Positions 55,001-62,166 of a stretch of 64,000 nt of DNA are shown here, piece by piece; within the stretch, counting starts at the first letter, position 1; each line of letters begins with the position of its first letter. This stretch comes from Bacteroidales bacterium (GTDB lineage Bacteria > Bacteroidota > Bacteroidia > Bacteroidales > UBA1402). The position numbers were made by a program, and so were the translations under genes. The notes below the pieces were generated by a model, which saw only the letters and a program-made list of their open reading frames with translations, did not search any database and was not told the origin of the DNA. Where the stretch lies: assembly GCA_021373135.1 (NCBI GenBank), contig JAJFTH010000009.1, forward strand, positions 1 to 64,000, written 5' to 3'.

Positions 55001-56532
55001 GAATAATCGGTACCTTTCAGCATCTTGACGAACAAGGTTTTGGGAGATTCTATACCGTCCGTAGAGAATTCTCCGACCTGATAGGTCTGTCCGTTTTTGG
55101 TATATTCGTAAGCCACAGCCAGAATTTCATCACTGTTGAGCGATTGTCGCAGGGAGATATAGCCCAAAGTACTATTCAGCGTATATTCACTGGATTCAAG
55201 TCTCCTGGCACTTTCCAACCGCTCATAGTCCTCACCGACATTCACATTGATTTCACCTTCGCTAAGCGGCTCTAAAGTGGCATTTGCGTCACTGATGTTT
55301 CTGGCATTTACATATTGCTGGGTAATCTCCGAATATAGACTATTGCTTGAGTTGGCAGGTATCTTCGCGCCCGTGTTGTTAACCCAATGTTTTTTAAAAA
55401 TAGTGGTGGGTTCGGCCAGATCAGCAAAAGCGACAATGTTTCTGGCATTATCGAGATTACCGGTTTTGTTGGTCACCCATACTTCAACCTTGGTGATGGT
55501 GATACCGGATGAAATGTAAGGCAAATTGCTCATCCAGCTATCATAGTTGTTTTTGAAATACTGAGAAAGAAAATAGTGGCGGTTTTCATCATAAGCGGCC
55601 ACATCGAGGTCAAACTTGTTGGTCTGGACACCACCGCTCAGACTGACAGACTTGATCTGTGATTGCTGCTGCGAAACGACGGCAGTCGCGGATAGTTTTC
55701 CAAACTGAAGCGCAGTCTTGACCCCAAACAGGGATGAGCCACCTGAGATGAGAGAACTGTTGACAGGCATGCTGACATTTCCACCCTCAATGCTTTTGAT
55801 GATTTCATCTTCCTTGCCTTCATAACGCAATTTGACGGATTTGGCATCATAATCGAAGGTAGCTTCGGTGTCATAATTCATGTTGACATTGATTTTGTCA
55901 CCAACCTTGCCATTGACACTCATTTGTACCTTCTGATCAAAGTCAAAATAGGTCTTGTCTTTCGCATTTTCAGAGAAAGCAGGATTGTCCACTTTATTGT
56001 TCTTGATACCGAATTTAGTTTCTATGGATCCCTTGGTTTTCAATTTCACGCCACCTTCTCCAAATATTTTGTCACCCATGCCGATATCGAACTGCATGTC
56101 TGTCAGAGAAAAATCATCCTTTTTTTTACTGAAATCAATTTTATTCTTTTCCCGCCAATAGGCAGCAGACGACTCTTTTTGCTGGTATTCGAGATATTCT
56201 TCGGCAGTAAGGTTGATGGGCGTTCCTATTTCTTCCCCTCCCAACTTGGTTTTCATCTGGTAAGTTCCTGTCTTCGTGTCATATTCGATGACCGTTCCAA
56301 GATTCTGCGGGTTTTTCAAATCTGCAGGAGACAATGCTGCATTTTCTTCCGTAGTTTCAGGAACCGTCCTTCTGACGGGATATCTCAACGTTGTATCCTT
56401 TTTTTGAGAAATACTATCTTTCGAAGCAGGCACAACCTCTTGCTTCACGGATGGTGAAGAAGCTGAATACAAGCTGAAAACTCCGGCAAGTGTAAACAAC
56501 AAAATTAAAATTATAGGAAGTCTGCTTTTCAA
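49093..56532 (-). CDS. sprA: SprA, translocon pore of the type IX secretion system
   Basis: A 2479-residue outer-membrane protein, the size of SprA/Sov, the giant 36-strand pore through which T9SS cargo passes. Signal peptide: KSRLPIILILLFTLAGVFSL. Typical stretches include LTDMQFDIGMGDKIFGEGGV, INVNMNYDTEATFDYDAKSV and the C-terminal barrel end FGFSIRFILDR. No in-frame ATG is available: the frame is closed by a stop at 56550-56548 and the only good start is TTG 56532, four bases after the ruvA stop. This suggests TTG initiation with coupling to ruvA. Its presence means the organism should secrete or surface-anchor proteins by T9SS. Confidence 0.96.
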   Translation of the reverse strand: MKSRLPIILILLFTLAGVFSLYSASSPSVKQEVVPASKDSISQKKDTTLRYPVRRTVPETTEENAALSPADLKNPQNLGTVIEYDTKTGTYQMKTKLGGEEIGTPINLTAEEYLEYQQKESSAAYWREKNKIDFSKKKDDFSLTDMQFDIGMGDKIFGEGGVKLKTKGSIETKFGIKNNKVDNPAFSENAKDKTYFDFDQKVQMSVNGKVGDKINVNMNYDTEATFDYDAKSVKLRYEGKEDEIIKSIEGGNVSMPVNSSLISGGSSLFGVKTALQFGKLSATAVVSQQQSQIKSVSLSGGVQTNKFDLDVAAYDENRHYFLSQYFKNNYDSWMSNLPYISSGITITKVEVWVTNKTGNLDNARNIVAFADLAEPTTIFKKHWVNNTGAKIPANSSNSLYSEITQQYVNARNISDANATLEPLSEGEINVNVGEDYERLESARRLESSEYTLNSTLGYISLRQSLNSDEILAVAYEYTKNGQTYQVGEFSTDGIESPKTLFVKMLKGTDYSPTSPTWELMMKNIYSIGAYNVESKNFELNITYKSDSVGTDINYLTEGKIKNTLLLRVMNLDHLNSKQEAYPDGVFDYVEGYTVQSTNGRIIFPVREPFGKHLREAIGDSIIADKYVFEELYDSTLTVAQQLTEKNKFRISGSYKASSGATISLGAMNVASGSVVVTAGGQTLTENTDYTVDYASGTVTILNEALITSGTAINATCEDQSTFSMMRKSMAGMTLDYKFSDNFSVGGTLMHLSETPLTTKVDMGSESVSNTIWGINTSFKTESQFLTNLIDKLPLINATKPSQFSMNGEFAQLIAGSSKTLDNKSYIDDFEASEKPISLKDQSQWYLASTPYDPAGGLFPEAALSDNIRYGYNRSLLAWYTIDGIFNQNNSSQTPSHIRNDLEQLSNHYVRAIREREIFPDRNLAYNQTGLLSVMNLAYYPKERGPYNFDWESMNTDGTLKNPKNRWGGIMRKIESGYTNFESNNVEYIEFWMMDPFVYDSLGVSTGGDLYFNLGEISEDVLKDGKRSFENGLPTSAGDTSLISTTKWGKVSAKTSTAYAFDNTTGVRSLQDVGLDGLSTEEEKSWKADYIAGVRTKVVDPVAIDQMEKDPFSPINDPAGDNYHYFRGTDYDNQKTSILNRYKHYNGYEGNSQSTENSGESYSTAATTLPNVEDINLDFTLNETERYYKYRVSIRHADMEVGKNFIKDKRTSSVTLKNGKVEQVSWYQFKIPIDEYKEKVGAISGFNSIRFIRMYLTGFEDSTILRLASLDLVRGDWRNYTKDLYTTVPVSDAVIDVSTVGLEENSSRTPINYKLPPGVSRETDPSQPGVYLQDEKSLALKISDLSPGDARSVYKNTSYDFRQYDRLQMFVHSEAFEKDVNPPKNYEMTVFMRLGADYQNNYYEYEIPLEISEPYVNVASAIWPDNNFFDIPFDLLTKVKNNRNAAGYPVSYTKEYSEFDPNHEQNKVKIVGNPSLADVKTIMIGVRNNGTMVKSVEIWVNELRLSGFKEEGGYAALGSAVLGLSDLGTITASGRYESAGFGGLEQSVSERRMDSYGQYNMAFNFNLGRLLPEKAKVNIPLFYSISKETTTPKYDPLNEDLLLSDVLDATKSKAARDSILNYSQTLKTYKSLSLTNVKVDLKSKTPLPIDPANLTFNYSQNEAFERDATTEYQITKNYTGGINYSYSSPLKPWQPFAKSKKMVSPWYKSLKELNLNFLPNNITANSNLIRYYYEMQSRDLTSTGSDEVFPLTVSKNFLWNTDLSVNWNITTNLKLYFSINNRAEVEETLTAPVNKELFATEYQNWKDTVSRSLREFGTPLDYTQTANLTWQVPLNRIPVLDFINMNTQYNAVYDWTRSSTADAETDLGNQVSNQRVMSLTSVGNLVNLYNKWDFLKNINKKNSEVRRQKAVAKKTISDSKQKKVTEETPKKPVVKELKKYEKETVLFKDSVMNIKHNLKNKRVFMVAIDSTGKRVPLKFKVKDENNLLVYPQENRTLKLSVIQKPALDDEGWYQVAQVAARTMMSVRNISVTYKQTDGMIIPGFKPESGLISKSEYGTAPGWDFALGFQPDDYLQRAKDKDWLIVSDSITSPAIMTKVTDLRIKSTIEPLKGLKIDLNAARSWSNNTQIQYMFDGMPETKTGSFTMTTVALSTAFKSSKASDGYASEVFQKFLDNRKIIAARLENKMSGKAYPNTGFLYGTSYANQTYNPVNGTFDLNSADVLIPAFLAAYTGKDANKSNLDIFPSLKALLPNWTISYDGLSNIDFIRKYFTNITINHAYTCTYNVSSFSSFNTFVDAGDGLGFVRDVLTKNPVPSSMYDISSITLTEAFNPLFRIQGTLLNGWTFNSEIRKNRTMNLSISGGQVVEADQYQYAVGTNYKISNFHPWGFMEKSKVKNDLSLSGKLSYKNQHSLLRKIEENYTQASSGNKTFVIELMGDYVISKNMNLTMFYDYESTIPLVSSYPVTSSDFGFSIRFILDR

Positions 56533-56536
56533 AGAT

Positions 56537-57127
56537 TTACAACAATTTCAGTGCCGCTTTAATAACTTGTTCTACAGGAAGATTCGGGAAATCCGACAAT
56601 ATTTTGCAGACCACTTTCATGGATGCGGATTGTACAAAACCGAGCATTTGAAGCGCAGCAACAGCCTCATCCCGAACCAAACTGTTCTTGGAACCGGTTG
56701 CCATGGTTTCAGAAGCAACCACTCCTGCCTTACCCATTTTATCCTTCAGGTCCACAATGATGCGTTGGGCTGTCTTAAGCCCGATTCCTTTGACCGCTTT
56801 CAAAGCATCTACATTTTCACTCAGGATACAGGTCTCCAATTCGATCACACTCAGAGAGGAAAGGATCATTCTTGCGGTATTGGCACCAACACCTGAAACG
56901 CCGATCAATTGCTGAAAAGTGGTACGTTCTGATAGCGTCGAAAAGCCGAAAAGCACGTAGGCATCCTCACGGATTGCTTCATGAATATAGAGTTTACACG
57001 TCTTCAATGTTTGAATATTCGTGTATGTATTTAAACTGATGTTGATGAAATAGGCCAGTCCCTGATTTTCCAAAACGACATTTGTCGGTGTCAAAGTAAT
57101 CACTTCTCCCTTGATGTATTCTATCAT
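56537..57127 (-). CDS. ruvA: Holliday junction branch migration protein RuvA
   Basis: DNA-binding subunit that holds Holliday junctions for the RuvB motor. The start at 57127 gives [20 protein letters not shown], the standard N-terminal OB domain; the frame from 57220 adds 31 unrelated residues. Two helix-hairpin-helix motifs are present ([16 protein letters not shown] and [20 protein letters not shown]), then the C-terminal RuvB-contact domain. The 196 residues are normal length. It shares a transcript with sprA, the known arrangement in this phylum. Confidence 0.95.
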   Translation of the reverse strand: MIEYIKGEVITLTPTNVVLENQGLAYFINISLNTYTNIQTLKTCKLYIHEAIREDAYVLFGFSTLSERTTFQQLIGVSGVGANTARMILSSLSVIELETCILSENVDALKAVKGIGLKTAQRIIVDLKDKMGKAGVVASETMATGSKNSLVRDEAVAALQMLGFVQSASMKVVCKILSDFPNLPVEQVIKAALKLL

Positions 57128-57144
57128 AAATTCGTGGTTTATAT

Positions 57145-57199
57145 CGCATTGAAAGTCAATGCGGGTAAGTGTAAAACGTATTTTTTTTGTAAAACGTAT
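57145..57199 (-). promoter_or_regulatory. Leader hairpin and tandem repeats upstream of ruvA-sprA
   Basis: A perfect 8-bp stem with 3-base loop (CGCATTGA at 57145-57152, TCAATGCG at 57156-57163) begins 18 bp upstream of the ruvA start. Beyond it lie two copies of ATACGTTTTAC on the minus strand (57181-57171 and 57199-57189) at 18-base spacing, separated by seven A. This could be a regulator site plus mRNA leader structure. Confidence 0.45.
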
Positions 57200-57242
57200 A
57201 TGAACGGCTAAAAAACACAAAATGGCAACTTCGCCCTATAAC

Positions 57243-57279
57243 GGCAGATGCCATCCCCTTTTGAAGGATGACATCTGCC
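57243..57279. terminator. Strong hairpin downstream of rseP
   Basis: GGCAGATG (57243-57250) pairs with CATCTGCC (57272-57279), with an inner ATCC/GGAT pair. It follows the rseP stop by about 35 bp. There is no long T-run on the minus strand, so it may protect or end the rseP message imperfectly. TATCTTTG follows on the plus strand at 57280-57287 without a gene to serve. Confidence 0.5.
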
Positions 57280-57314
57280 TATCTTTGCACATCATTCTTG
57301 ATGTGGTGGTATTT

Positions 57315-58697
57315 TTATTTGAATATCAGCCTATACAAATCATTTCCGTTGGCATAGATCAACAAGGCAAACAACAGAAACATACCAACCATTTGTGCAT
57401 ATTCCATAAACTTGTCACTGGGCTTGCGCCTTGCAATGATTTCATAGAAAAGGAACATGATGTGACCACCATCCAAGGCAGGAATAGGCAATATATTCAT
57501 GAATGCCAGAATGATGGACAGGAAAGCGGTGGTTTCCCAAAAATTTCTCCAATCCCATTCAGGTGGGAACAGACTTCCGATGGCTCCAAATCCACCCAAA
57601 CTCTTGGCCCCTTCCTTGGTAAAGGCATATTTCATGTCACTGGCATAACCTGTCAATTTTCCAATGCCTTTATCGATACCGGCAGGAATGGATGCCAACA
57701 GGGAAAATTCCACCTTTTGCATGGAATAGATTTCATTGATCGGCTTGATGTAAAAACCCAATTTTCCGTCCTCGCCAAGGGTTACATCGGTCGTTTTCGC
57801 TATCCCGTTCCTGTAGTATGTCAATTGAATCTTGCGATTCTTGTTTTTCACCAAAGTCTCAGAGAAATCGGAGAATGAAGCCAATGTTTTTCCATTGATG
57901 GCTGTCAGACTATCTCCGGGAAATAGACCGGCTTGATCACAAACAGAACCCTTTTGAACATCTTTGATGACAGTCGGGAAACGATAACCTGCAAATCCTT
58001 GCTTCCCTGCCATGATTCTTTGCATCAAATCATCCGGAATCTTTACGGTCTGTTCCTGGTTGTCACGAATGACCGTCACCACAGAAGCATCTGCAATCTG
58101 ACGCAAGGCCACGTCATTGAACCTTTCTAATTTAACACCATCTGCAGAAACGAATCTATCTCCATCCACAAAGCCGATTTCATGTCCGGCCGGCGAAAAG
58201 TCGAAACCCATTTCTACATTCTCAATCGGCAGATATTCATCTCCCCAAACATTGAGTACCGCCGAATAAATAAACAATGCCAGAATGAAATTGAACAGGA
58301 CACCTGCCACCATGATCAGCAAACGCTGCCATGCCGGTTTGGTACGAAATTCCCAGGGTTGTTCAGGCTGAGCCATCTGTTCGGTATTCATGGACTCATC
58401 AATCATACCGGAAATGGCACAATAGCCGCCAAGAGGCACCCAACCCAAACCGAATTCAGTTTTATCGGGTTCAGCGGCAAATGCTTCAGGTGCTTTTCTG
58501 GAGAACCAGGAGAAACGAAGTTTTCCATGAATCCTTTTCACTCTGAAAATAGAAAAAAGCGGATTGAAAAACATATAGAATCTTTCAACCCTCACCTTAA
58601 AAATACGGGAAAATATGAAGTGACCAAACTCATGTATGAGCACGAGGATGGACAAGCTAAAGATCAATTCCAACGCACGAATCAAAAATGTTTCCAT
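57315..58697 (-). CDS. rseP: RseP-family site-2 protease
   Basis: Intramembrane zinc metalloprotease of 460 residues. The active site HEFGH is at residues 22-26 in the first helix; the third ligand is in NILPIPALDGGH near residue 405. Two PDZ regions lie between (EIGFVDGDRFVSADGVKLE and AGLFPGDSLTAINGKTLAS). It cleaves membrane-bound regulators or signal-peptide remnants. It lies 29 bp after dxr. Confidence 0.94.
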   Translation of the reverse strand: METFLIRALELIFSLSILVLIHEFGHFIFSRIFKVRVERFYMFFNPLFSIFRVKRIHGKLRFSWFSRKAPEAFAAEPDKTEFGLGWVPLGGYCAISGMIDESMNTEQMAQPEQPWEFRTKPAWQRLLIMVAGVLFNFILALFIYSAVLNVWGDEYLPIENVEMGFDFSPAGHEIGFVDGDRFVSADGVKLERFNDVALRQIADASVVTVIRDNQEQTVKIPDDLMQRIMAGKQGFAGYRFPTVIKDVQKGSVCDQAGLFPGDSLTAINGKTLASFSDFSETLVKNKNRKIQLTYYRNGIAKTTDVTLGEDGKLGFYIKPINEIYSMQKVEFSLLASIPAGIDKGIGKLTGYASDMKYAFTKEGAKSLGGFGAIGSLFPPEWDWRNFWETTAFLSIILAFMNILPIPALDGGHIMFLFYEIIARRKPSDKFMEYAQMVGMFLLFALLIYANGNDLYRLIFK

Positions 58698-58726
58698 AAA
58701 TAATTTTTAATGTAAATATTTCAAAA

Positions 58727-59893
58727 TTAATGTTTTATAAAATCTATTGCAACCTTTCTAGCCTCCGCATCAGACGCTACATAGTCTTCGTAGGTTGGAT
58801 TTGTCATAAAGCCCGATTTTTGCATGGTCTTCTCAATCAGATCCGACATTTCAAGAAATCCGATATGATCATGAAGAAATGCCTCAACGGCAACCTCATT
58901 TGCAGCATTCAATACACAAGGCATCGTTCCGCCTCGTTCCATCGCGTAATAGGCCAGCGATAAATTCCTGAAACGCTTCAGATCCGGTTTTTCAAATGTC
59001 AGTGAAGAATACTGCTCAAAATCAAGTCTTTGGTAATTGGTTTTCAGTCTTTCCGGATAGCTGAATGCCAACTGGATAGGTAATTTCATGTCGGGCAAAC
59101 CCATCTGGGCTTTGATGGAACCATCCTGATACTGCACCATGGAATGAATGATGGACTGGGGATGTATCACCACTTCGATCTGTTCAGGCTTGAGATTGAA
59201 AAGCCACTTGGCTTCAATCACTTCAAAACCTTTGTTCATCATGGACGCTGAATCTATCGTCACCTTTGCGCCCATATTCCAGTTGGGATGTCTGAGTGCC
59301 TGTTTCTTGGTGACTGTAGCCAAATCTTCGAGTGATGTTGTACGGAAAGGTCCTCCGGAAGCTGTCAGGATCACTTTCTCAACCGGATTATCATATTCCA
59401 AACATTGAAAAATGGCCGAATGTTCGGAATCGACCGGTAATATCGGTGCATGGTGTTTGATTGCCAGAGCATTGATTATTTCACCGGCTACGACCATGGT
59501 TTCCTTGTTGGAAAGGGCAATGGTCTTACCGGCCTTGATGGCTTGAATGGTCGGTTTAAGGCCGGAATAGCCGACCATGGCCGTCAAAACGATATCAATG
59601 GGTTCCGACGCTACAATTTGGGCAATGGCATCGCTTCCTGCATATACCTTGACGGGCAAGTCCGCCAATGCATCCTTCAGCTTTTCGTAATGTTCCTTGT
59701 TGGCAATGATGACTGCTTCAGGCATAAACTGACGAGCCTGCCTGATCAGTAGATCAACCTGGTTGTTTGCGGTCAGCGCATATATTTCAAAACGATCAGG
59801 ATGCGCCTGAATCACTTCAAGTGCCTGAGTACCGATGGAACCGGTTGAACCCAGTATCGCTATCTGCTTCTTTTTCTGATCGTTTTCTTTCAT
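58727..59893 (-). CDS. dxr: 1-deoxy-D-xylulose 5-phosphate reductoisomerase
   Basis: Second enzyme of the MEP isoprenoid pathway, NADPH-dependent, 388 residues. The Rossmann motif GSTGSIGTQALEVI is at residues 14-27; LSNKETMVVAG, the substrate site ILPVDSEHSAIFQCL, ASGGPFR and HPNWNMGAKVTIDSASMMNKG are all intact. It provides precursors for quinone tails and lipid carriers used by menA and cell-wall synthesis. Confidence 0.96.
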   Translation of the reverse strand: MKENDQKKKQIAILGSTGSIGTQALEVIQAHPDRFEIYALTANNQVDLLIRQARQFMPEAVIIANKEHYEKLKDALADLPVKVYAGSDAIAQIVASEPIDIVLTAMVGYSGLKPTIQAIKAGKTIALSNKETMVVAGEIINALAIKHHAPILPVDSEHSAIFQCLEYDNPVEKVILTASGGPFRTTSLEDLATVTKKQALRHPNWNMGAKVTIDSASMMNKGFEVIEAKWLFNLKPEQIEVVIHPQSIIHSMVQYQDGSIKAQMGLPDMKLPIQLAFSYPERLKTNYQRLDFEQYSSLTFEKPDLKRFRNLSLAYYAMERGGTMPCVLNAANEVAVEAFLHDHIGFLEMSDLIEKTMQKSGFMTNPTYEDYVASDAEARKVAIDFIKH

Positions 59894-59932
59894 TTATTGG
59901 AGATTGTCATCTTTTGTGCATGACTTTTTTCA

Positions 59933-60805
59933 TCAAAATACAATATAGTCCTGTGGATTGATGGCGACCCCTTTATTCCACAATTCAAAATACAAATGCG
60001 GAAAGCCTGCTCTTGCCGGACTTTTTCCGACAATGCCGATCGCCTCTCCCGCTTTCACTTTATCTCCCTGTTTTTTAAGCAGTTCTGACATATATTTATA
60101 GACAGAGATGTAATCATTGTTGTGTTGCACCTCTATCACGTAATCATAATCGGTCGTATATCCGGTAAACAGCACCGTTCCATCCAACACGGAGAGAGCA
60201 GGTTGCCTGTCGTCAATCTGAATATTGACACCGTAATTCCTGAGTTTGGGATTGAAGTTGTTCACAATCTTTCCTTTGATGGGCGGATAAAAGAGCAAGC
60301 CTTCCGCCTTGGGCTGTTCACCCAGGATTGAAAGATTGTATTTTTCCGATTCTTCGTAATTTTCCCTGAACTTCTTTTCTTTGTTCGTCTCTTTCATCAA
60401 TTCAAGATGCCGGTTTGCCAAGGTATCCATCGGAATTTCCTTTCCAACCTTTTTCAGGGTATCGGCGGGAATGTCACCAGATATAATATCCTTCAAAACC
60501 CCCATATATTGCATTTGTTTATCCATGGCGTCAGTCAGGGAATCCACACGAGAAGCTTCGTTCACCAGCTGTTTCCTGAGTTTGGGGTCTATATCTTCAG
60601 GTAAAAGTGATTTCAAGGGGGTATGTGACAACAAGAAAAGCGAAAGGAAAAACAAGACGATAAAGACAGAAGCAGCCAGAAATATTCCATCCATCAGAGA
60701 AACCCTCAGAGAAAAAACATTCTCCAAAGTGCTTTCATTAAAAATCGACAGCTGAAACTTTTTTCGCAGACGATCTATATGTACGCGGATTTTCGTTTTC
60801 TTCAT
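59933..60805 (-). CDS. Membrane-anchored degenerate LytM (M23-like) protein
   Basis: About 290 residues with one N-terminal membrane helix (IFLAASVFIVLFFLSLFLL), a helical linker (about 80-165) and a C-terminal LytM domain. The catalytic signature is broken: YGVNIQID replaces the usual HxGxDI (no His), and HLYFELWN replaces HLHFE (second His is Tyr). Zinc binding is thus unlikely. Such inactive LytM proteins act as activators of amidases (EnvC/NlpD type), a plausible role in septal wall remodelling. The start at 60805 is used; the frame from 60820 adds five residues. Confidence 0.88.
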   Translation of the reverse strand: MKKTKIRVHIDRLRKKFQLSIFNESTLENVFSLRVSLMDGIFLAASVFIVLFFLSLFLLSHTPLKSLLPEDIDPKLRKQLVNEASRVDSLTDAMDKQMQYMGVLKDIISGDIPADTLKKVGKEIPMDTLANRHLELMKETNKEKKFRENYEESEKYNLSILGEQPKAEGLLFYPPIKGKIVNNFNPKLRNYGVNIQIDDRQPALSVLDGTVLFTGYTTDYDYVIEVQHNNDYISVYKYMSELLKKQGDKVKAGEAIGIVGKSPARAGFPHLYFELWNKGVAINPQDYIVF

Positions 60806-60861
60806 GAATAAATAAATCACAAAATTAGCAGAAATTCACAGGTATCCGATAGCCTTGGGTC

Positions 60862-61632
60862 TTAAAAAATAATAATATGTCCTGTTTCAGGCTCAAAGCC
60901 GAAAGATTCACTATGAAATACAGACTGAATGCATTGATTTTTCATCAGTTCTGCCGGTGTGCCCGTCTCCATATGTTTTCCGGGGCTCATGAGCCAAATT
61001 TTGTCGGAGAGTTTCAAGGCCAAATCAATTTCATGGGTAGAAATCAAAATAATTTTCTGCCTGGTACTTGCCAATTTTTTCAAAAGCAACATCATTTCCA
61101 CCCGATTGGGCAAATCCAGAAAAGAAGTCGGTTCATCCAAAAGAATAAAAGGCGTATCCTGAGCCAAAGCTTTGGCAATCATCACCCGTTGATGTTCTCC
61201 GTCCGAAAGTTCAGTGAGGAGCCTGTCTGCAAAATTTTCCAAATGCACTGCCGCCATGGATTCTTCCACACGCTGTTCATCTTCTTTGCTGAGTTTTCCG
61301 GAAAAAGAGGTATATGGGTGACGTCCCATTGCAACCATCTGCTTCACTGTAATATATCCCAAACGGACTTGATCCGTAAGCACCAAACCGAATAATTTCG
61401 CCCTGTCTGAAAAAGATATCTGATCCAAATCAATGCCTTGAACCTGAATCTTCCCGTCCAGTGGTTTCTGCAAACCACAGAGCGTCCTCAGCAAAGTGGA
61501 CTTGCCACAACCGTTGGGACCTATCAGCGACAGCATCTCTCCAACCTCAGCATGAAGGTTCAGGTGATTCTGCACCGGAATCTCCTTTTTCCCGCGTCGG
61601 TAGCCTATGGACAAATCAAAGGTCCGGATCAT
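60862..61632 (-). CDS. ABC transporter ATPase (iron/cobalamin uptake type)
   Basis: A 256-residue ATPase of the FecE/BtuD branch. Walker A is GPNGCGKST (38-46), the signature LSDGEHQRV, Walker B FILLDEPTSFLDL and the switch His in STHEIDLAL. The permease and binding protein are not in the window, so it works with components elsewhere or has been recruited here. It follows rimM by 4 bp and precedes the LytM gene, in an otherwise core operon. Confidence 0.9.
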   Translation of the reverse strand: MIRTFDLSIGYRRGKKEIPVQNHLNLHAEVGEMLSLIGPNGCGKSTLLRTLCGLQKPLDGKIQVQGIDLDQISFSDRAKLFGLVLTDQVRLGYITVKQMVAMGRHPYTSFSGKLSKEDEQRVEESMAAVHLENFADRLLTELSDGEHQRVMIAKALAQDTPFILLDEPTSFLDLPNRVEMMLLLKKLASTRQKIILISTHEIDLALKLSDKIWLMSPGKHMETGTPAELMKNQCIQSVFHSESFGFEPETGHIIIF

Positions 61633-61636
61633 TTCT

Positions 61637-62164
61637 TCAAAGTTCTATTAATCCTTCCGGCAAATGCACATGCATTTCCCGTTTTTCGGCATTGATTTCG
61701 GTAATGAATTCTTCTGCGACAGGCATCAGGATTTCCCGGCCTTCGTTGGTTATTCTGAACAGTACGTTCAAGGTTGAATCGTCCACCTCTTCCACTTCGC
61801 CGAGATAGCCGGCCGTCTCATCATAAATCTTGAAACCGGCAAAGGTATTCCAATCGTCTTCCCCGGACGGATCCTCGCCACCTTCTTCGGCATATTTAAA
61901 GGGATAGTAAACGACCTTGTTGAAAAGAGCCTTTGCCTGTGCCTCATTTTCAATACCTTCCAGACGGACCAAAGCGGTTTCTTCGGAACGGAAACGGTAG
62001 GATTCTACAAAAAAAGGCACCAAAATACCATCCATTTCAAGTACCCAATATGGAGACTCGGTCCGGTCAAAGATATCGTCGGTGAAACCAAATGAGATTT
62101 CCCCGGAAATGCCATGAGGCTTGTAAAATTTTCCTATGGGAAAAACTTCGGATTTCCTGATCAT
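61637..62164 (-). CDS. rimM: Ribosome maturation factor RimM
   Basis: Assists 16S processing and assembly of the 30S head with S19. The N-terminal RimM domain starts IGKFYKPHGISGEISF, followed by a PRC-barrel domain (FAGFKIYDETAGYLGEVEEVDD) and ending with PLVPEGLIEL-like HVHLPEGLIEL. Length 175 is normal. It is one base after murA. Confidence 0.95.
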   Translation of the reverse strand: MIRKSEVFPIGKFYKPHGISGEISFGFTDDIFDRTESPYWVLEMDGILVPFFVESYRFRSEETALVRLEGIENEAQAKALFNKVVYYPFKYAEEGGEDPSGEDDWNTFAGFKIYDETAGYLGEVEEVDDSTLNVLFRITNEGREILMPVAEEFITEINAEKREMHVHLPEGLIEL

Positions 62165-62166
62165 GC

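Noticed and set aside
57222..57878. A 218-codon plus-strand frame opposite rseP
   Set aside because: It overlaps conserved rseP motifs in antisense; only a possible antisense RNA remains of interest.
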